Origin: Bacteroidota bacterium
GTDB lineage: Bacteria > Bacteroidota > Bacteroidia > B-17B0 > Aurantibacillaceae
Reading direction: 5' to 3'
NCBI GenBank assembly: GCA_016708845.1
Contig: JADJFB010000025.1
Location: forward strand, 17,694-81,693
Length of the DNA: 64,000 nucleotides
Part shown: one piece after another, positions 18,539 to 26,965 of the stretch
Position numbering within the stretch: the stretch's first letter is position 1
Layout: each line of letters starts with the position of its first letter
The notes under the pieces: model-generated
The model's input: the letters and a program-made list of their open reading frames with translations, nothing else
Told to the model about the DNA's origin: nothing
The model's database searches: none
Program-made: the position numbers and the translations under genes

Positions 18539-19855
18539 TTAGTATCCAAATAAACCTTTATTTAAAGCCACTAGAGCATCCTTCTTGTGAATAGAATTTA
18601 CAAGTACACTAATGTTGTTGGAACTCCCTCCATAAGACACCATTCGTAAAGGAATGTCTTTTAAAGACTCTAATACTTTAAAGCCATAGCCTGCTTTGTT
18701 TTTCGGTAAATTTCCTACAATACAAATAATAGTTTGCTCTTGCTCAATTTCTACTTTGGCAAATTCTTCCAACTCTTTAGTAATTTCTTTTAAGTGTTTC
18801 ATATTATCTATCGTTAATGATACTGCAATTTCAGAAGTAGTAATCATATCAATAGATGTTTTGTAACGTTCAAAAATTTCGAATACAGCACGCAAAAAAC
18901 CATGCGCTAATAACATTCGGTCGCTTTTAATATTAATGGCACAAATGCCATCTTTAGCTGCTACAGCCTTTAATCCTTCTGCGGCATTAATATTTGATAT
19001 GCGTGTCCCTTTGGCATCAGGTTGCATGGTGTTTTTTAGTAGTACAGGAATGTTTCTTTTTTGAGCAGGTAAGATACAAGTAGGGTGTAAAATTTTTGCA
19101 CCAAAATAAGCTAACTCTGCTGCTTCATCAAAACTTAATTCGTGAATTGGATGTGTTTTTGAAACTACACGAGGATCGTTATTGTGCATACAGTCAATAT
19201 CCGTCCAAATTTGTACTTCATTGGCTTTAATAGCAGCGCCAATAATGGATGCTGTATAATCACTCCCACCACGTTTTAAATTATCAATTTCTCCAAAGGC
19301 ATTTCGGCAAATGTATCCTTGAGTAATAAATAAATTAATGTTTGGATATTTGTTTAATTCAGCCTCTAAATTTTTTTCGATGTAGGTTAATTGAGGTTCA
19401 TCATTTTCATCAATACGCATAAAATTTAATGCTGGCAATAAAGCCGAAGGAATGCTTATTTCCTGTAAATGAAAGTAGAATAGGGCAGTACTTAGTAATT
19501 CTCCCTGAGCTAAAATTGCTTTTTCTTCATTTACTGTAAACATATCTAATGTAAATGAACGGAGGTAATTAAAATGGTTTTTAATTAAATCGTTCCCTTT
19601 AGTTTTAAATTCAGGCGAACTAAATAATTGATCAACTTCATTCACATAAGTAGATTCTAATTTATTAATAAGTGCATTAGCATTATCGCTTTCTTTTTTA
19701 TACAGTGCATTGCATATTTCTACCAAGGCATTTGTTGTGCCGCTCATGGCTGATAAAACAACAATCTTTCTTTCGGGCGAAGAAATGAGTTGCACTAAGG
19801 CCTTCATTCGCTCTGCAGTTCCAACACTTGTTCCTCCAAATTTTAATATATTCAT
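18539..19855 (-). CDS. lysC: aspartate kinase
   Basis: 438 residues. The enzyme phosphorylates aspartate, the first step toward lysine, threonine and methionine. The N-terminal KFGGTSVGTAERM is the nucleotide-binding signature. The catalytic region shows RGGSDYTASI (about residues 213-222) and the IWTDIDCMHNNDPR aspartate-binding segment. The last 140 residues form two ACT-like regulatory domains, so feedback control by an amino acid is expected. It is monofunctional, without a fused homoserine dehydrogenase. Being co-transcribed with lysA, it is probably the lysine-responsive isozyme. The 5' region (19856-20071) contains a short Lys-rich ORF and two hairpins, possibly an attenuation leader. 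Confidence 0.94.
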   Translation of the reverse strand: MNILKFGGTSVGTAERMKALVQLISSPERKIVVLSAMSGTTNALVEICNALYKKESDNANALINKLESTYVNEVDQLFSSPEFKTKGNDLIKNHFNYLRSFTLDMFTVNEEKAILAQGELLSTALFYFHLQEISIPSALLPALNFMRIDENDEPQLTYIEKNLEAELNKYPNINLFITQGYICRNAFGEIDNLKRGGSDYTASIIGAAIKANEVQIWTDIDCMHNNDPRVVSKTHPIHELSFDEAAELAYFGAKILHPTCILPAQKRNIPVLLKNTMQPDAKGTRISNINAAEGLKAVAAKDGICAINIKSDRMLLAHGFLRAVFEIFERYKTSIDMITTSEIAVSLTIDNMKHLKEITKELEEFAKVEIEQEQTIICIVGNLPKNKAGYGFKVLESLKDIPLRMVSYGGSSNNISVLVNSIHKKDALVALNKGLFGY

Positions 19856-19970
19856 GATTAATGTTATTTAATGATTTTGAATCCTGCTTTATCAGGAGTT
19901 TTAAATTTAAGAATGTTTATTGGTTTTTTTTGAATGTGTGTGAATCAATCCCTGATTCTGGCACACGAAA

Positions 19971-20033
19971 TTAAATATGGCTCGGGCGAGCCTTACGTTT
20001 ACACTTAGATTTTATGTAAAGGATGTTTTTCAT
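19971..20033 (-). promoter_or_regulatory. possible Lys-rich leader peptide upstream of lysC-lysA
   Basis: A 20-codon ORF (ATG at 20033, TAA at 19973-19971) encodes MKNILYIKSKCKRKARPSHI, with five lysine codons, four of them among residues 8-14. Its 3' part overlaps a GGCTC/GAGCC hairpin (tetraloop GCCC). The stop is followed by a second hairpin with outer stem GTGTG/CACAC and inner AATCA/TGATT. No U-run terminator follows, so any control would be translational or through Rho. Lys codons are frequent by chance in AT-rich DNA, and the hairpins may instead be a dispersed repeat. Confidence 0.3.
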
Positions 20034-20071
20034 TAATTCGATGCAAATAAACACATTAAAATATAATTCAC

Positions 20072-20104
20072 AAAAAAACGCCTCAAATAATTTTGAGGCG
20101 TTTT
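20072..20104 (-). terminator. terminator after the GEVED/T9SS cargo gene
   Basis: Read on the minus strand: AACGCCTCAAA, a short loop, TTTGAGGCGTT, then a run of Ts. It lies 20 bases past the stop of the upstream minus-strand gene and insulates it from lysC. Confidence 0.85.
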
Positions 20105-20123
20105 AAATTTAACTCATCAAATA

Positions 20124-22778
20124 TTATTGTTTTAAAACTTTATAAGTTTTGATAGCATCCTTTGTTTCTAATTTTAAATAGTAAATCCCATTTGCTAAAT
20201 CAGAGATATTAATAGATTTAGAAATTAATCCATTTCCTTCTATTACATCATTTAAAACAACTTTTCCATCAATAGAAGTGATATATAGAACTCCTTTTAA
20301 ATCTGATGCAGTTGTTAAGTCTAATGTAAATATGCCAGTTGTTGGATTAGGGTAAACGTTAAAATTTAAATCATTTGTTAATTCTTCAATTCCAACACAA
20401 GCATTTACTGTTAATGTATCTTTTGCGGTATTTGAACATCCGTTTGATCCAGTAATTGTATAAAGGATAATATGTGAACCTTGTCCCGCTTGATTTGCAG
20501 AAAAAGTATTAGTAGATACTGCTGCACCAATGTATGTTCCACCGCTAGGTGAACCTTCAGTTAATACTTTTACAGTGTTATCATCTTTACAAAAAGTAGT
20601 TAACCCAGTAAAAACTAATGAGACAGATGGTTTTGCTTTTGAGCCGATGTTAATAATATCAGATGATTGACAGCCAATGGTGTTTGTAACTAATACAGAG
20701 TAAGTTCCAGATGTGTTAACTGAAATGGAAGATGTAGTAGCCCCAGTGTTCCAAGTATAAGTATTCCCTGAACCAGCACCAGCATATAAGTTTAAATTTG
20801 ATCCTTGGCAAAATGAAGTATCTGGACCTAAAGTTACAATTGGCGAAGCGCCTAAGCCAACTTGAATTGTATCTGTATTAGAGCAACCATTTGTGTTTGT
20901 TCCTCTTACCCAGTATTTACCTGGAGTTGTAATATTTAAACTTGAGCCAATACTTGCATTGTTCCATAAGTAACTATTAGCAGTGGTGTTTGCATTTAAA
21001 ATAACTGGTAAGCTGCAGAATAAAGTATCGTTACCTAAGTTTGGAGTAGGAGTTGGTTTTACGAAAATTTGTACTGTATCATAGGTCATACAACCAGATG
21101 TTAAGCCAGTAATTGTATAAGTTCTTGTACTAGTTACATTGGCTATAGGATTTGAAATATTAGCAGCTGATAATTCAATTGCTGGCGACCAAGTATAAGT
21201 TATTGTTGCAGGTTGTTCAAAAGCAATGTTTGGTCTTTGATTCATTGACCCAGAAGTAGTTGTTTGCGAGCATAAAGTTGCGTTAGCATCTGCGTTGTAC
21301 CATACAGTAGATGAAAATGGTGTGCTAGATTGTGTAACTGAAACGTTATTGGAATAACCAGCAGGTGTATTATTAAAACACGTTTCAACAATTAGATTTG
21401 ACACACCGTCCCAGACATAAGGAGTAGAAAATGTGTGTGTATTAGCTCCTAACACAGGAACATAACTTGCGGATGAGAAATAAGTTGTAAAACCTGTGGT
21501 TTGAAAACCTGTAATATTAGTTAACGTTGTTGTAGCAATGGCAACATTGTAATTAGTTAAAGGGTCCGTTCCGTTTAAGTTAGTTGCATTAAATGCCAAT
21601 GAATTAATATTACCTGCAACTAAGCCCGCTGCTGTTAATTCCGAGGCTAAGAATAAAAATTGGTGTTTAGCACCTTCATAAAAATTACCATAAGGTGCTG
21701 GGTAGCTAGTGGATGTATTTTCTAAAATACCAGTTCCTAATTGTTTAGTAGAACTAAATGCTGCATTTAATTGAACTGGCACTCCTAAGCACACACTATC
21801 ATTTGGTAGAGCAGAGGTTATAAATATCGGACTTCTAGTAACGGTTAAACTAGTTGTGTCATTTAGTACTGAACCATCGCCAACCACAGTAGTATATGCT
21901 TTTAATTTATAAGTACCAATGTTTGATAAATTATAAGTTGTGCTCATTGTAAAATCTTGCGAAGCATTACTAGCAATTGTTCCTGAACTTAATGCTAATG
22001 TATAAGTACCAGCATTTGGTCCAGTTGTGTTAACTGTTACAGTAGTTGAGTTTACAGAGAAATCAGCAGTCGCTGATCCGAAATTTTTCACCCTTGCTAC
22101 AATCGTATCAACTGCGTAGCATCTTTTTGAAGTTAATGGATTAATTAATGCGCTAACACCCAAATCTAAAGGAGAAGGCGATAAGATGGTAATATTATAA
22201 TCTTCTACTTCTCCCCAAGTTGGGTTAGTACAAGGACCAGGAGCTGTACTTGATTCAGTAGCAATAATACGCATTCTAGTTGTTCCTGGAGTTGCAGTAA
22301 ATGGAATTGTTATTCCAGTTGGAGCTGAAAGAACCGTTCCAGCTATCGCAAATAATGTATATGGTGATGTGATGATATTTTCACCTGGATCTGCAAATGA
22401 ACCATTTTGATTGTAGTCAATCCAAACCCCCACAATACCACTATATGTACCAGTACCACATTGCCCTACCGTAACAGATAATGGGTAATTACTGCCTAAA
22501 GTATATACTTGCGGTGTTAATCCCGTATAGTTACTATACATATTCAAAACGGAACCTGCACCACCAGTAGTTAAACATGTACTAGAGTTATTTAAAGTTC
22601 CAAAAGTAACATTAAAAATTTCTTCGTCAGACGTAGACGTAGCAGCAGCTGGACAATATGTTTGAGAAAATGATTGTTTTGAAGCTAAAAGAACTGCAAA
22701 AAAGAAAAACAGATAACCTGTTTTTTGATAAATAGTTTCAGATAGTTTTTTAGAAGAAGTAAAGTAGTTTTTTTTCAT
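20124..22778 (-). CDS. large secreted GEVED-domain protein with T9SS type A sorting signal
   Basis: About 884 residues from ATG 22778 (MKKNYFTSSKKLSE). The frame is open further upstream, but this start gives a proper signal peptide, ending near SKQSFSQ. Domains in order: a GEVED domain (about 40-195, with GVWIDYNQNGSFADPGE and TWGEVEDYNI), a CARDB-like domain (about 200-320), a non-classified stretch, then repeated Ig/SprB-like modules (about 530-800, each with CxxTD or LWNNA-type turns). A C-terminal type A sorting domain closes it (about 808-884, NFNVYPNPTTGIFTLDL, ending in YKVLKQ). It should pass through Sec and then the T9SS encoded at 6571-12800 and be anchored or released at the surface. 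Its role, adhesion or hydrolysis, is unknown; no catalytic motif is visible. Confidence 0.85.
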   Translation of the reverse strand: MKKNYFTSSKKLSETIYQKTGYLFFFFAVLLASKQSFSQTYCPAAATSTSDEEIFNVTFGTLNNSSTCLTTGGAGSVLNMYSNYTGLTPQVYTLGSNYPLSVTVGQCGTGTYSGIVGVWIDYNQNGSFADPGENIITSPYTLFAIAGTVLSAPTGITIPFTATPGTTRMRIIATESSTAPGPCTNPTWGEVEDYNITILSPSPLDLGVSALINPLTSKRCYAVDTIVARVKNFGSATADFSVNSTTVTVNTTGPNAGTYTLALSSGTIASNASQDFTMSTTYNLSNIGTYKLKAYTTVVGDGSVLNDTTSLTVTRSPIFITSALPNDSVCLGVPVQLNAAFSSTKQLGTGILENTSTSYPAPYGNFYEGAKHQFLFLASELTAAGLVAGNINSLAFNATNLNGTDPLTNYNVAIATTTLTNITGFQTTGFTTYFSSASYVPVLGANTHTFSTPYVWDGVSNLIVETCFNNTPAGYSNNVSVTQSSTPFSSTVWYNADANATLCSQTTTSGSMNQRPNIAFEQPATITYTWSPAIELSAANISNPIANVTSTRTYTITGLTSGCMTYDTVQIFVKPTPTPNLGNDTLFCSLPVILNANTTANSYLWNNASIGSSLNITTPGKYWVRGTNTNGCSNTDTIQVGLGASPIVTLGPDTSFCQGSNLNLYAGAGSGNTYTWNTGATTSSISVNTSGTYSVLVTNTIGCQSSDIINIGSKAKPSVSLVFTGLTTFCKDDNTVKVLTEGSPSGGTYIGAAVSTNTFSANQAGQGSHIILYTITGSNGCSNTAKDTLTVNACVGIEELTNDLNFNVYPNPTTGIFTLDLTTASDLKGVLYITSIDGKVVLNDVIEGNGLISKSINISDLANGIYYLKLETKDAIKTYKVLKQ

Positions 22779-22932
22779 GCTATATCTATTAAATTGACAA
22801 AAAATAGTTTGTGAGTAACAATTACAAAAATATAACATTAATTTATTAAATCCTATCATTTTAGTTAACAAAAAGTGGATGTTTGTCGTATAAAAATCCA
22901 CATTCTTATATTCTTATTTGTATTTTTGTGAC

Positions 22933-23193
22933 ATGAATTCTGTTTTTATTTTATTTTTAAATCTAGGTGGCGGTGAGGTTGTTTTAATTCTCCTTGTTAT
23001 TTTGTTAATGTTTGGAGGTAAAGGAGTGCCAAGTATTGCTAAAGCTCTTGGTAAGGGTATTCGTGAATTTAAAGATGCTGCCAATGGTATTCAAAAGGAT
23101 GTGATGCAAGGAACTGGTGGGATTACCAACACTATTCAAGAACATATTCAAGAAGTTAAAAAGGAAGTAGACACACTTTCTGATAATAAATAA
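22933..23193 (+). CDS. tatA: Sec-independent (twin-arginine) translocase subunit TatA
   Basis: About 86 residues from ATG 22933. A TTG five codons upstream is possible but would add MYFCD with no benefit. One N-terminal membrane helix (about 12-28, GGEVVLILLVILLMFGGKG) is followed by the FGGKGVPSIAKALGKGIREFK amphipathic helix typical of TatA/E, then a polar tail. TatA forms the pore-like assembly that moves folded proteins with RR signals. At least one predicted Tat substrate, the S66 peptidase at 36437, is in this window. No tatC is present here. It is followed within 20 bases by a lipoprotein PPIase gene, so the operon may be devoted to envelope protein export and folding. Confidence 0.88.
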   Translation: MNSVFILFLNLGGGEVVLILLVILLMFGGKGVPSIAKALGKGIREFKDAANGIQKDVMQGTGGITNTIQEHIQEVKKEVDTLSDNK

Positions 23194-23210
23194 TTACTTC
23201 AATTCTTTAA

Positions 23211-23769
23211 ATGGCTTTGCAATCTGTTTTCAAAAAATACTGGTTCTTGGTAGTTTTATTCGCTGCTTTTGCAGCTTGTGGGCCAGATCATCAAAATATC
23301 GAAAACGACTCTTTTAACAAGCAAAAGGTTAAAGATCAGTTTGTGAAAGCAAATCAGCAAGTGGTTATTAAAGAAAGTGATGAGATGGATTATTATCAAA
23401 AATCTCATGAAATGCCTTTTGTTAAAACTAATAGCGGTATTCGTTATTATGTTTACAGCCCTTCAGCAAAGGGTGATTCTATAAAAACCGACGATATTAT
23501 AAAAATAAATTACAAAGTATCGTTATTAAATGGTACAGAATGCTATTCATCAAAAACGGATGGTCCAAAAGAATTTGTGGTTGGAATGGAAAACATTGAA
23601 GATGGCTTGCACAAAGCAGTTTTATACCTAAAATCGGGCGATAAAGCCAAAATATTAATTCCTTCCCATTTAGCTCATGGCTTGTTAGGGGATTCAAAAA
23701 AATACCGCCGATGTCTCCCATTATTTATGATATCGAAATCATTTCCGTAAAAAACAATCTCATAATTAA
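23211..23769 (+). pseudogene. GldI-like FKBP-type peptidyl-prolyl isomerase lipoprotein, frameshifted
   Basis: Lipoprotein signal (FAAFAAC, Cys23), then one FKBP domain (about 85-180, IKINYKVSLLNGTECYSS, VGMENIEDGLH, KILIPSHLAHG). This resembles GldI, a periplasmic folding factor tied to gliding in Flavobacterium. The seven-A run at 23696-23702 should be eight: the frame then continues SKKIPPMSPIIYDIEIISVK. A second run (six As at 23749-23754) may also be one short. With seven, the protein ends naturally at TAA 23767-23769, just before the next lipoprotein; without it, the frame runs on into that gene. About 186 residues if both are mended. The domain lacks several classical FKBP active-site aromatics, so it may be a chaperone rather than a fast isomerase. 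Confidence 0.75.
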
Positions 23770-23776
23770 TAAGGAA

Positions 23777-24616
23777 ATGCTTCAAAAAATTGCCGGATGT
23801 TTTCTTGTGTTATTAGTTTGTTTTGGATGTAGTAAAAAGCAACACATAGAAGGTTATACAAGAGATGATAATGGTTTTTACTTTAAATTACTATCTATTG
23901 GGGATGGAAATGAAAAACCGCAAGTAGACAATGTTGTGGTGTTTGATGCCGAAATGAAAACTTTATCCGATTCCATTTTTTGGGATACTAAGCATGATGC
24001 CGCTAATGGACTATACGTTGCCTTAAATACCCATTTATTGGCGGGCTCTTGCAATCATTACTTTTTAAATATGGTGGAAGGTGATAGCGCTTCTCTTTTG
24101 GTGAATCCTTCTGTTTTTTTTAGAAATTATTTCGACACCATTGTTCCTGAATTTTGCAAACGAGATTCGTTAGTGAAGTTAAATGTAAAATTGACTCAAA
24201 TTATCTCAAAACAAGAGTATGAAGCGCTTAAAAACATCTCTCAAGCTTGTGATGTTGAGGATACAGAGTTACAAGAACTTCAACTCATCGATAGCTATTT
24301 ATTGCAAAATTATAAGCATGTAAAAGCCGATGGAAATGGTATTTATACGATTACGAAGACATCAACAAATTTAGAACCTGTAAGCCAAGGAAAAAAGGTA
24401 AAAGTAACTTATCAAGGGAGTTTTTTAGACATCTATGGAACTCCTGACCAGTTAATTAAAGGGTTAAATATTGTTATTGGCTCACTAAAAAAAGGTGAAA
24501 CTACAAAAATAATAGTACCTTCGCGACTGGCTTTTGGCGAATTAGGAAGTAGCAATGGTTCTGTTCCTCCTTACACCTCTTTAGTCTACAATATTAAAAT
24601 AATAGATATAAAATAA
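23777..24616 (+). CDS. divergent double-FKBP lipoprotein
   Basis: 279 residues from ATG 23777 (MLQKIAGCFLVLLVCFGC), with a lipobox Cys at residue 18. The same frame is open upstream into the gldI-like gene because of an indel there. I prefer this start because it supplies a complete lipoprotein signal. The N-terminal half (about 30-140) is a degenerate FKBP-like domain. The C-terminal half (about 200-279) keeps KVTYQGSFLD and KKGETTKIIVPSRLAFGELG. It has lost the central FDSS and VIPGW segments that build the FKBP active site, so isomerase activity is doubtful. It belongs to a cassette of four PPIase-family genes behind tatA. A periplasmic folding or binding role is inferred. Confidence 0.75.
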   Translation: MLQKIAGCFLVLLVCFGCSKKQHIEGYTRDDNGFYFKLLSIGDGNEKPQVDNVVVFDAEMKTLSDSIFWDTKHDAANGLYVALNTHLLAGSCNHYFLNMVEGDSASLLVNPSVFFRNYFDTIVPEFCKRDSLVKLNVKLTQIISKQEYEALKNISQACDVEDTELQELQLIDSYLLQNYKHVKADGNGIYTITKTSTNLEPVSQGKKVKVTYQGSFLDIYGTPDQLIKGLNIVIGSLKKGETTKIIVPSRLAFGELGSSNGSVPPYTSLVYNIKIIDIK

Positions 24617-24621
24617 ACAAA

Positions 24622-25545
24622 ATGAACAAAATCACTATGCTTTTAAGTTCAGCAGCTTTGCTAGGACTTGTATCATGTAACAAATCTGAGTATGATGGCT
24701 TTACAAAAGCTGAAAACGGATTACATTACCAATTCTTTACTCAAGACGAAGCTGGCGTAAAAGCTACGGAAGGAGATGGAGTAAGTTTTAAGGTTATTTA
24801 TGCCTTAAAAAAATCACCAAACGATTCTGTGTTATTTGATTCTAGAATGAATTCAGAAGATGGAACTGGAACGGTTCGTTATATTGTTCCTAAATCTTCT
24901 TTTTCTGGAAGCTTAGAAGATGCACTCAAAATGATGGCTAAAAATGATAGTGCTGCTTTTATTATTAGCGCTGATTCATTTTTCTTAAAAACAAACCACA
25001 TGGAAGCTTTACCTCCATTTGCTAAACCAGGAGATAAGTTGTTAATTACCATCAAAATGGTGGAGATTAAATCTAAAAAGGAATTAGATGAAAATCAGAA
25101 AAAACAAGAAGCGGAAATAGCAGCTTTACAAGCAGCTGAAAAGCCAAAAATGGATGCTTACTTAGCTGAAAATAAAATCACGACTCCTCCAACAGCAAGT
25201 GGAATTGTATTTATCGAAACTCAAAAAGGTAAAGGTAGCGCACATCCTACTGCTACAGATGAAGTAACTGTTCATTACACTGGTATGTTATTGGACGGGA
25301 CAAAATTTGATAGCTCAGTTGACAGAGGCGAGCCCGCTAAATTCCCTTTAAATCAAGTTATTCCAGGCTGGACAGAAGCTATTCAATTAATGACAAAAGG
25401 TAGTAAAGCAAAAATTATTATTCCTTCTAATTTAGGCTACGGGCCAAGAGGCGCTGGCGGACAAATTCCTCCATTTTCAACTTTAGTTTTTGAAGTAGAG
25501 CTAATAGATTTTAAAGCAGGTGCAGCGCCACAAATGCCTCAATAA
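24622..25545 (+). CDS. FKBP-type peptidyl-prolyl isomerase lipoprotein
   Basis: 307 residues. The lipobox is LGLVSC (Cys19). A degenerate FKBP-like domain (about 28-150) is followed by a charged helical linker (about 150-185). A full FKBP domain follows (about 195-300) with VHYTGMLLDGTKFDSS, NQVIPGWTEA and IPSNLGYGPRGAGGQIPP. All classical active-site residues (Tyr, Phe-Asp, Val-Ile, Trp, Tyr, Phe) are there, so this one should be an active isomerase in the periplasm. The same two-domain plan, one half decayed, is seen in the preceding gene, five bases upstream, showing duplication and divergence. Confidence 0.88.
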   Translation: MNKITMLLSSAALLGLVSCNKSEYDGFTKAENGLHYQFFTQDEAGVKATEGDGVSFKVIYALKKSPNDSVLFDSRMNSEDGTGTVRYIVPKSSFSGSLEDALKMMAKNDSAAFIISADSFFLKTNHMEALPPFAKPGDKLLITIKMVEIKSKKELDENQKKQEAEIAALQAAEKPKMDAYLAENKITTPPTASGIVFIETQKGKGSAHPTATDEVTVHYTGMLLDGTKFDSSVDRGEPAKFPLNQVIPGWTEAIQLMTKGSKAKIIIPSNLGYGPRGAGGQIPPFSTLVFEVELIDFKAGAAPQMPQ

Positions 25546-25573
25546 TTTTAGATAATTATTAAACTATAATAAA

Positions 25574-26638
25574 ATGAAAAAAATAATTTTAGCCTCTTTG
25601 TTTGCTCTTGTATCTTTAGGATTAGTAGCAAACCCGGATAAACCTAAAAAACCTAAAAAAGTAAAACTAAGTAAAATGGATCAAGAATTTTTAAGTAAAC
25701 AACCAGATGGCATGTATGCCAAATTTGAAACCGCTAAAGGAGATATTTACTGCGCTTTAGAATTTAAAAAAACACCAATGACTGTAGCTAACTTTGTTGG
25801 CTTAGCAGAAGGTGCTATTAAAAATACTGCTAAAGCAGATGGTGTACCTTATTATGATAGTTTGAAATTTCACCGTGTGATTCCTAATTTCATGATTCAA
25901 GGTGGTTGCCCGCTTGGAACAGGAACTGGAGATCCAGGATATAAATTTGGAGATGAGATTGACGAAACATTACAGCACACAGGCCCTGGTATTTTGTCGA
26001 TGGCAAACGCTGGTCCTGGAACGAATGGTTCTCAATTCTTTATTACTCACGTAAAAACCGATTGGTTAAATGGTAAGCATACGGTGTTTGGTCATGTAAT
26101 TCAAGGACAGAATGTTGTTGATTCCATTAAGGGAAATGATGTATTAAAACGCTTAGTGATTTTACGTAAAGGAAAAGAAGCAGAAGCATTTGATGCCGCT
26201 AAAACATTTGAATTTGAGAAAACAAATTACGCTGCTAAAGCAGAAGCTAAAGCGAAAGCAGAGCAAGAAAAAATGGATAAAACATTAAACGAAACTTACG
26301 GTTCTGCTAAAACAACAGCAAGTGGTTTACGTTATATTATTGAAAAGGAGGGCGAAGGTGAAGCTCCAAAAGCTACTAGTAGTGTAACGGTTCATTATTC
26401 TGGATATTTATTAAACGGTAACAAGTTTGATAGTTCTGTAGATAGAGGTCAGCCAGCTACGTTTGGCTTAAATCAAGTTATTCCAGGTTGGACAGAAGGT
26501 TTACAATTATTAAAACCAGGTGGAAAAGCTAAATTAATTATCCCAGCTAACTTAGGTTACGGAGCAAATGGTTACCCGCCAGTAATTCCACCAAACTCTT
26601 GGTTAGTGTTTGATGTAGAATTAATTAAAGTAAACTAA
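25574..26638 (+). CDS. bifunctional cyclophilin-FKBP peptidyl-prolyl isomerase
   Basis: 354 residues. A signal peptide (to about VANP) is followed by a cyclophilin domain (about 45-210). It has the catalytic FHRVIPNFMIQGG, MANAGPGTNGSQFFIT and HTVFGHV. An FKBP domain (about 240-354) follows with VHYSGYLLNGNKFDSS, NQVIPGWTEG and IPANLGYGANGYPPVIPPNS. Two unrelated isomerase folds in one chain is an architecture known in Bacteroidetes. Its FKBP half is close to that of the preceding gene (shared NQVIPGWTE and NLGYG), pointing to copying within the cassette. Last gene before a terminator. Confidence 0.9.
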   Translation: MKKIILASLFALVSLGLVANPDKPKKPKKVKLSKMDQEFLSKQPDGMYAKFETAKGDIYCALEFKKTPMTVANFVGLAEGAIKNTAKADGVPYYDSLKFHRVIPNFMIQGGCPLGTGTGDPGYKFGDEIDETLQHTGPGILSMANAGPGTNGSQFFITHVKTDWLNGKHTVFGHVIQGQNVVDSIKGNDVLKRLVILRKGKEAEAFDAAKTFEFEKTNYAAKAEAKAKAEQEKMDKTLNETYGSAKTTASGLRYIIEKEGEGEAPKATSSVTVHYSGYLLNGNKFDSSVDRGQPATFGLNQVIPGWTEGLQLLKPGGKAKLIIPANLGYGANGYPPVIPPNSWLVFDVELIKVN

Positions 26639-26657
26639 AGATCAGATTTAATATTTT

Positions 26658-26689
26658 AAAAGGCTTCGTAGAAATGCGAAGCTTTTTTT
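26658..26689 (+). terminator. terminator of the tatA-PPIase cluster
   Basis: GGCTTCG, loop TAGAAATG, CGAAGC then seven Ts, about 20 bases past the cyclophilin-FKBP stop. Confidence 0.88.
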
Positions 26690-26713
26690 ATGGAATACTG
26701 TTCTGAAAATAAT

Positions 26714-26852
26714 AACCACATAGAAACATAGATAAGGTAGAACAAGGACAGGATGAGATAAAGAAATAAATTTTTTTTACATAGCCTACAATTTATAAGC
26801 GTAGCTTCTCATGAAGACATTTCACTTATTTAGCCTATGCGTCTATGTGGTT
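26714..26852. repeat. 139-bp element bounded by imperfect inverted repeats
   Basis: AACCACATAGAAACATAG (26714-26731) and CTATGCGTCTATGTGGTT (26835-26852) pair at 16 of 18 positions. The interior has no gene. The 327-base gap 26639-26965 also holds a terminator and a tandem CATCAGCGT pair (about 26921-26936). Similar CACATAG palindromes are a familiar sight between genes in Bacteroidetes genomes, so I take this as a non-autonomous repeat. Confidence 0.55.
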
Positions 26853-26965
26853 AAAATAACCTTTTTTCGTTCCGATAGAGCTAGTGGGGTATATAGAAAA
26901 AATCTTAATTAATCATAACCATCAGCGTCATCAGCGTTCTATTATAAAATTTGTATATTTAATTT

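Noticed and set aside
19856..20071. Lysine riboswitch upstream of lysC
   Set aside because: I could not find the conserved core or five-helix junction of the lysine riboswitch in this gap; only two short hairpins and a small ORF are visible.
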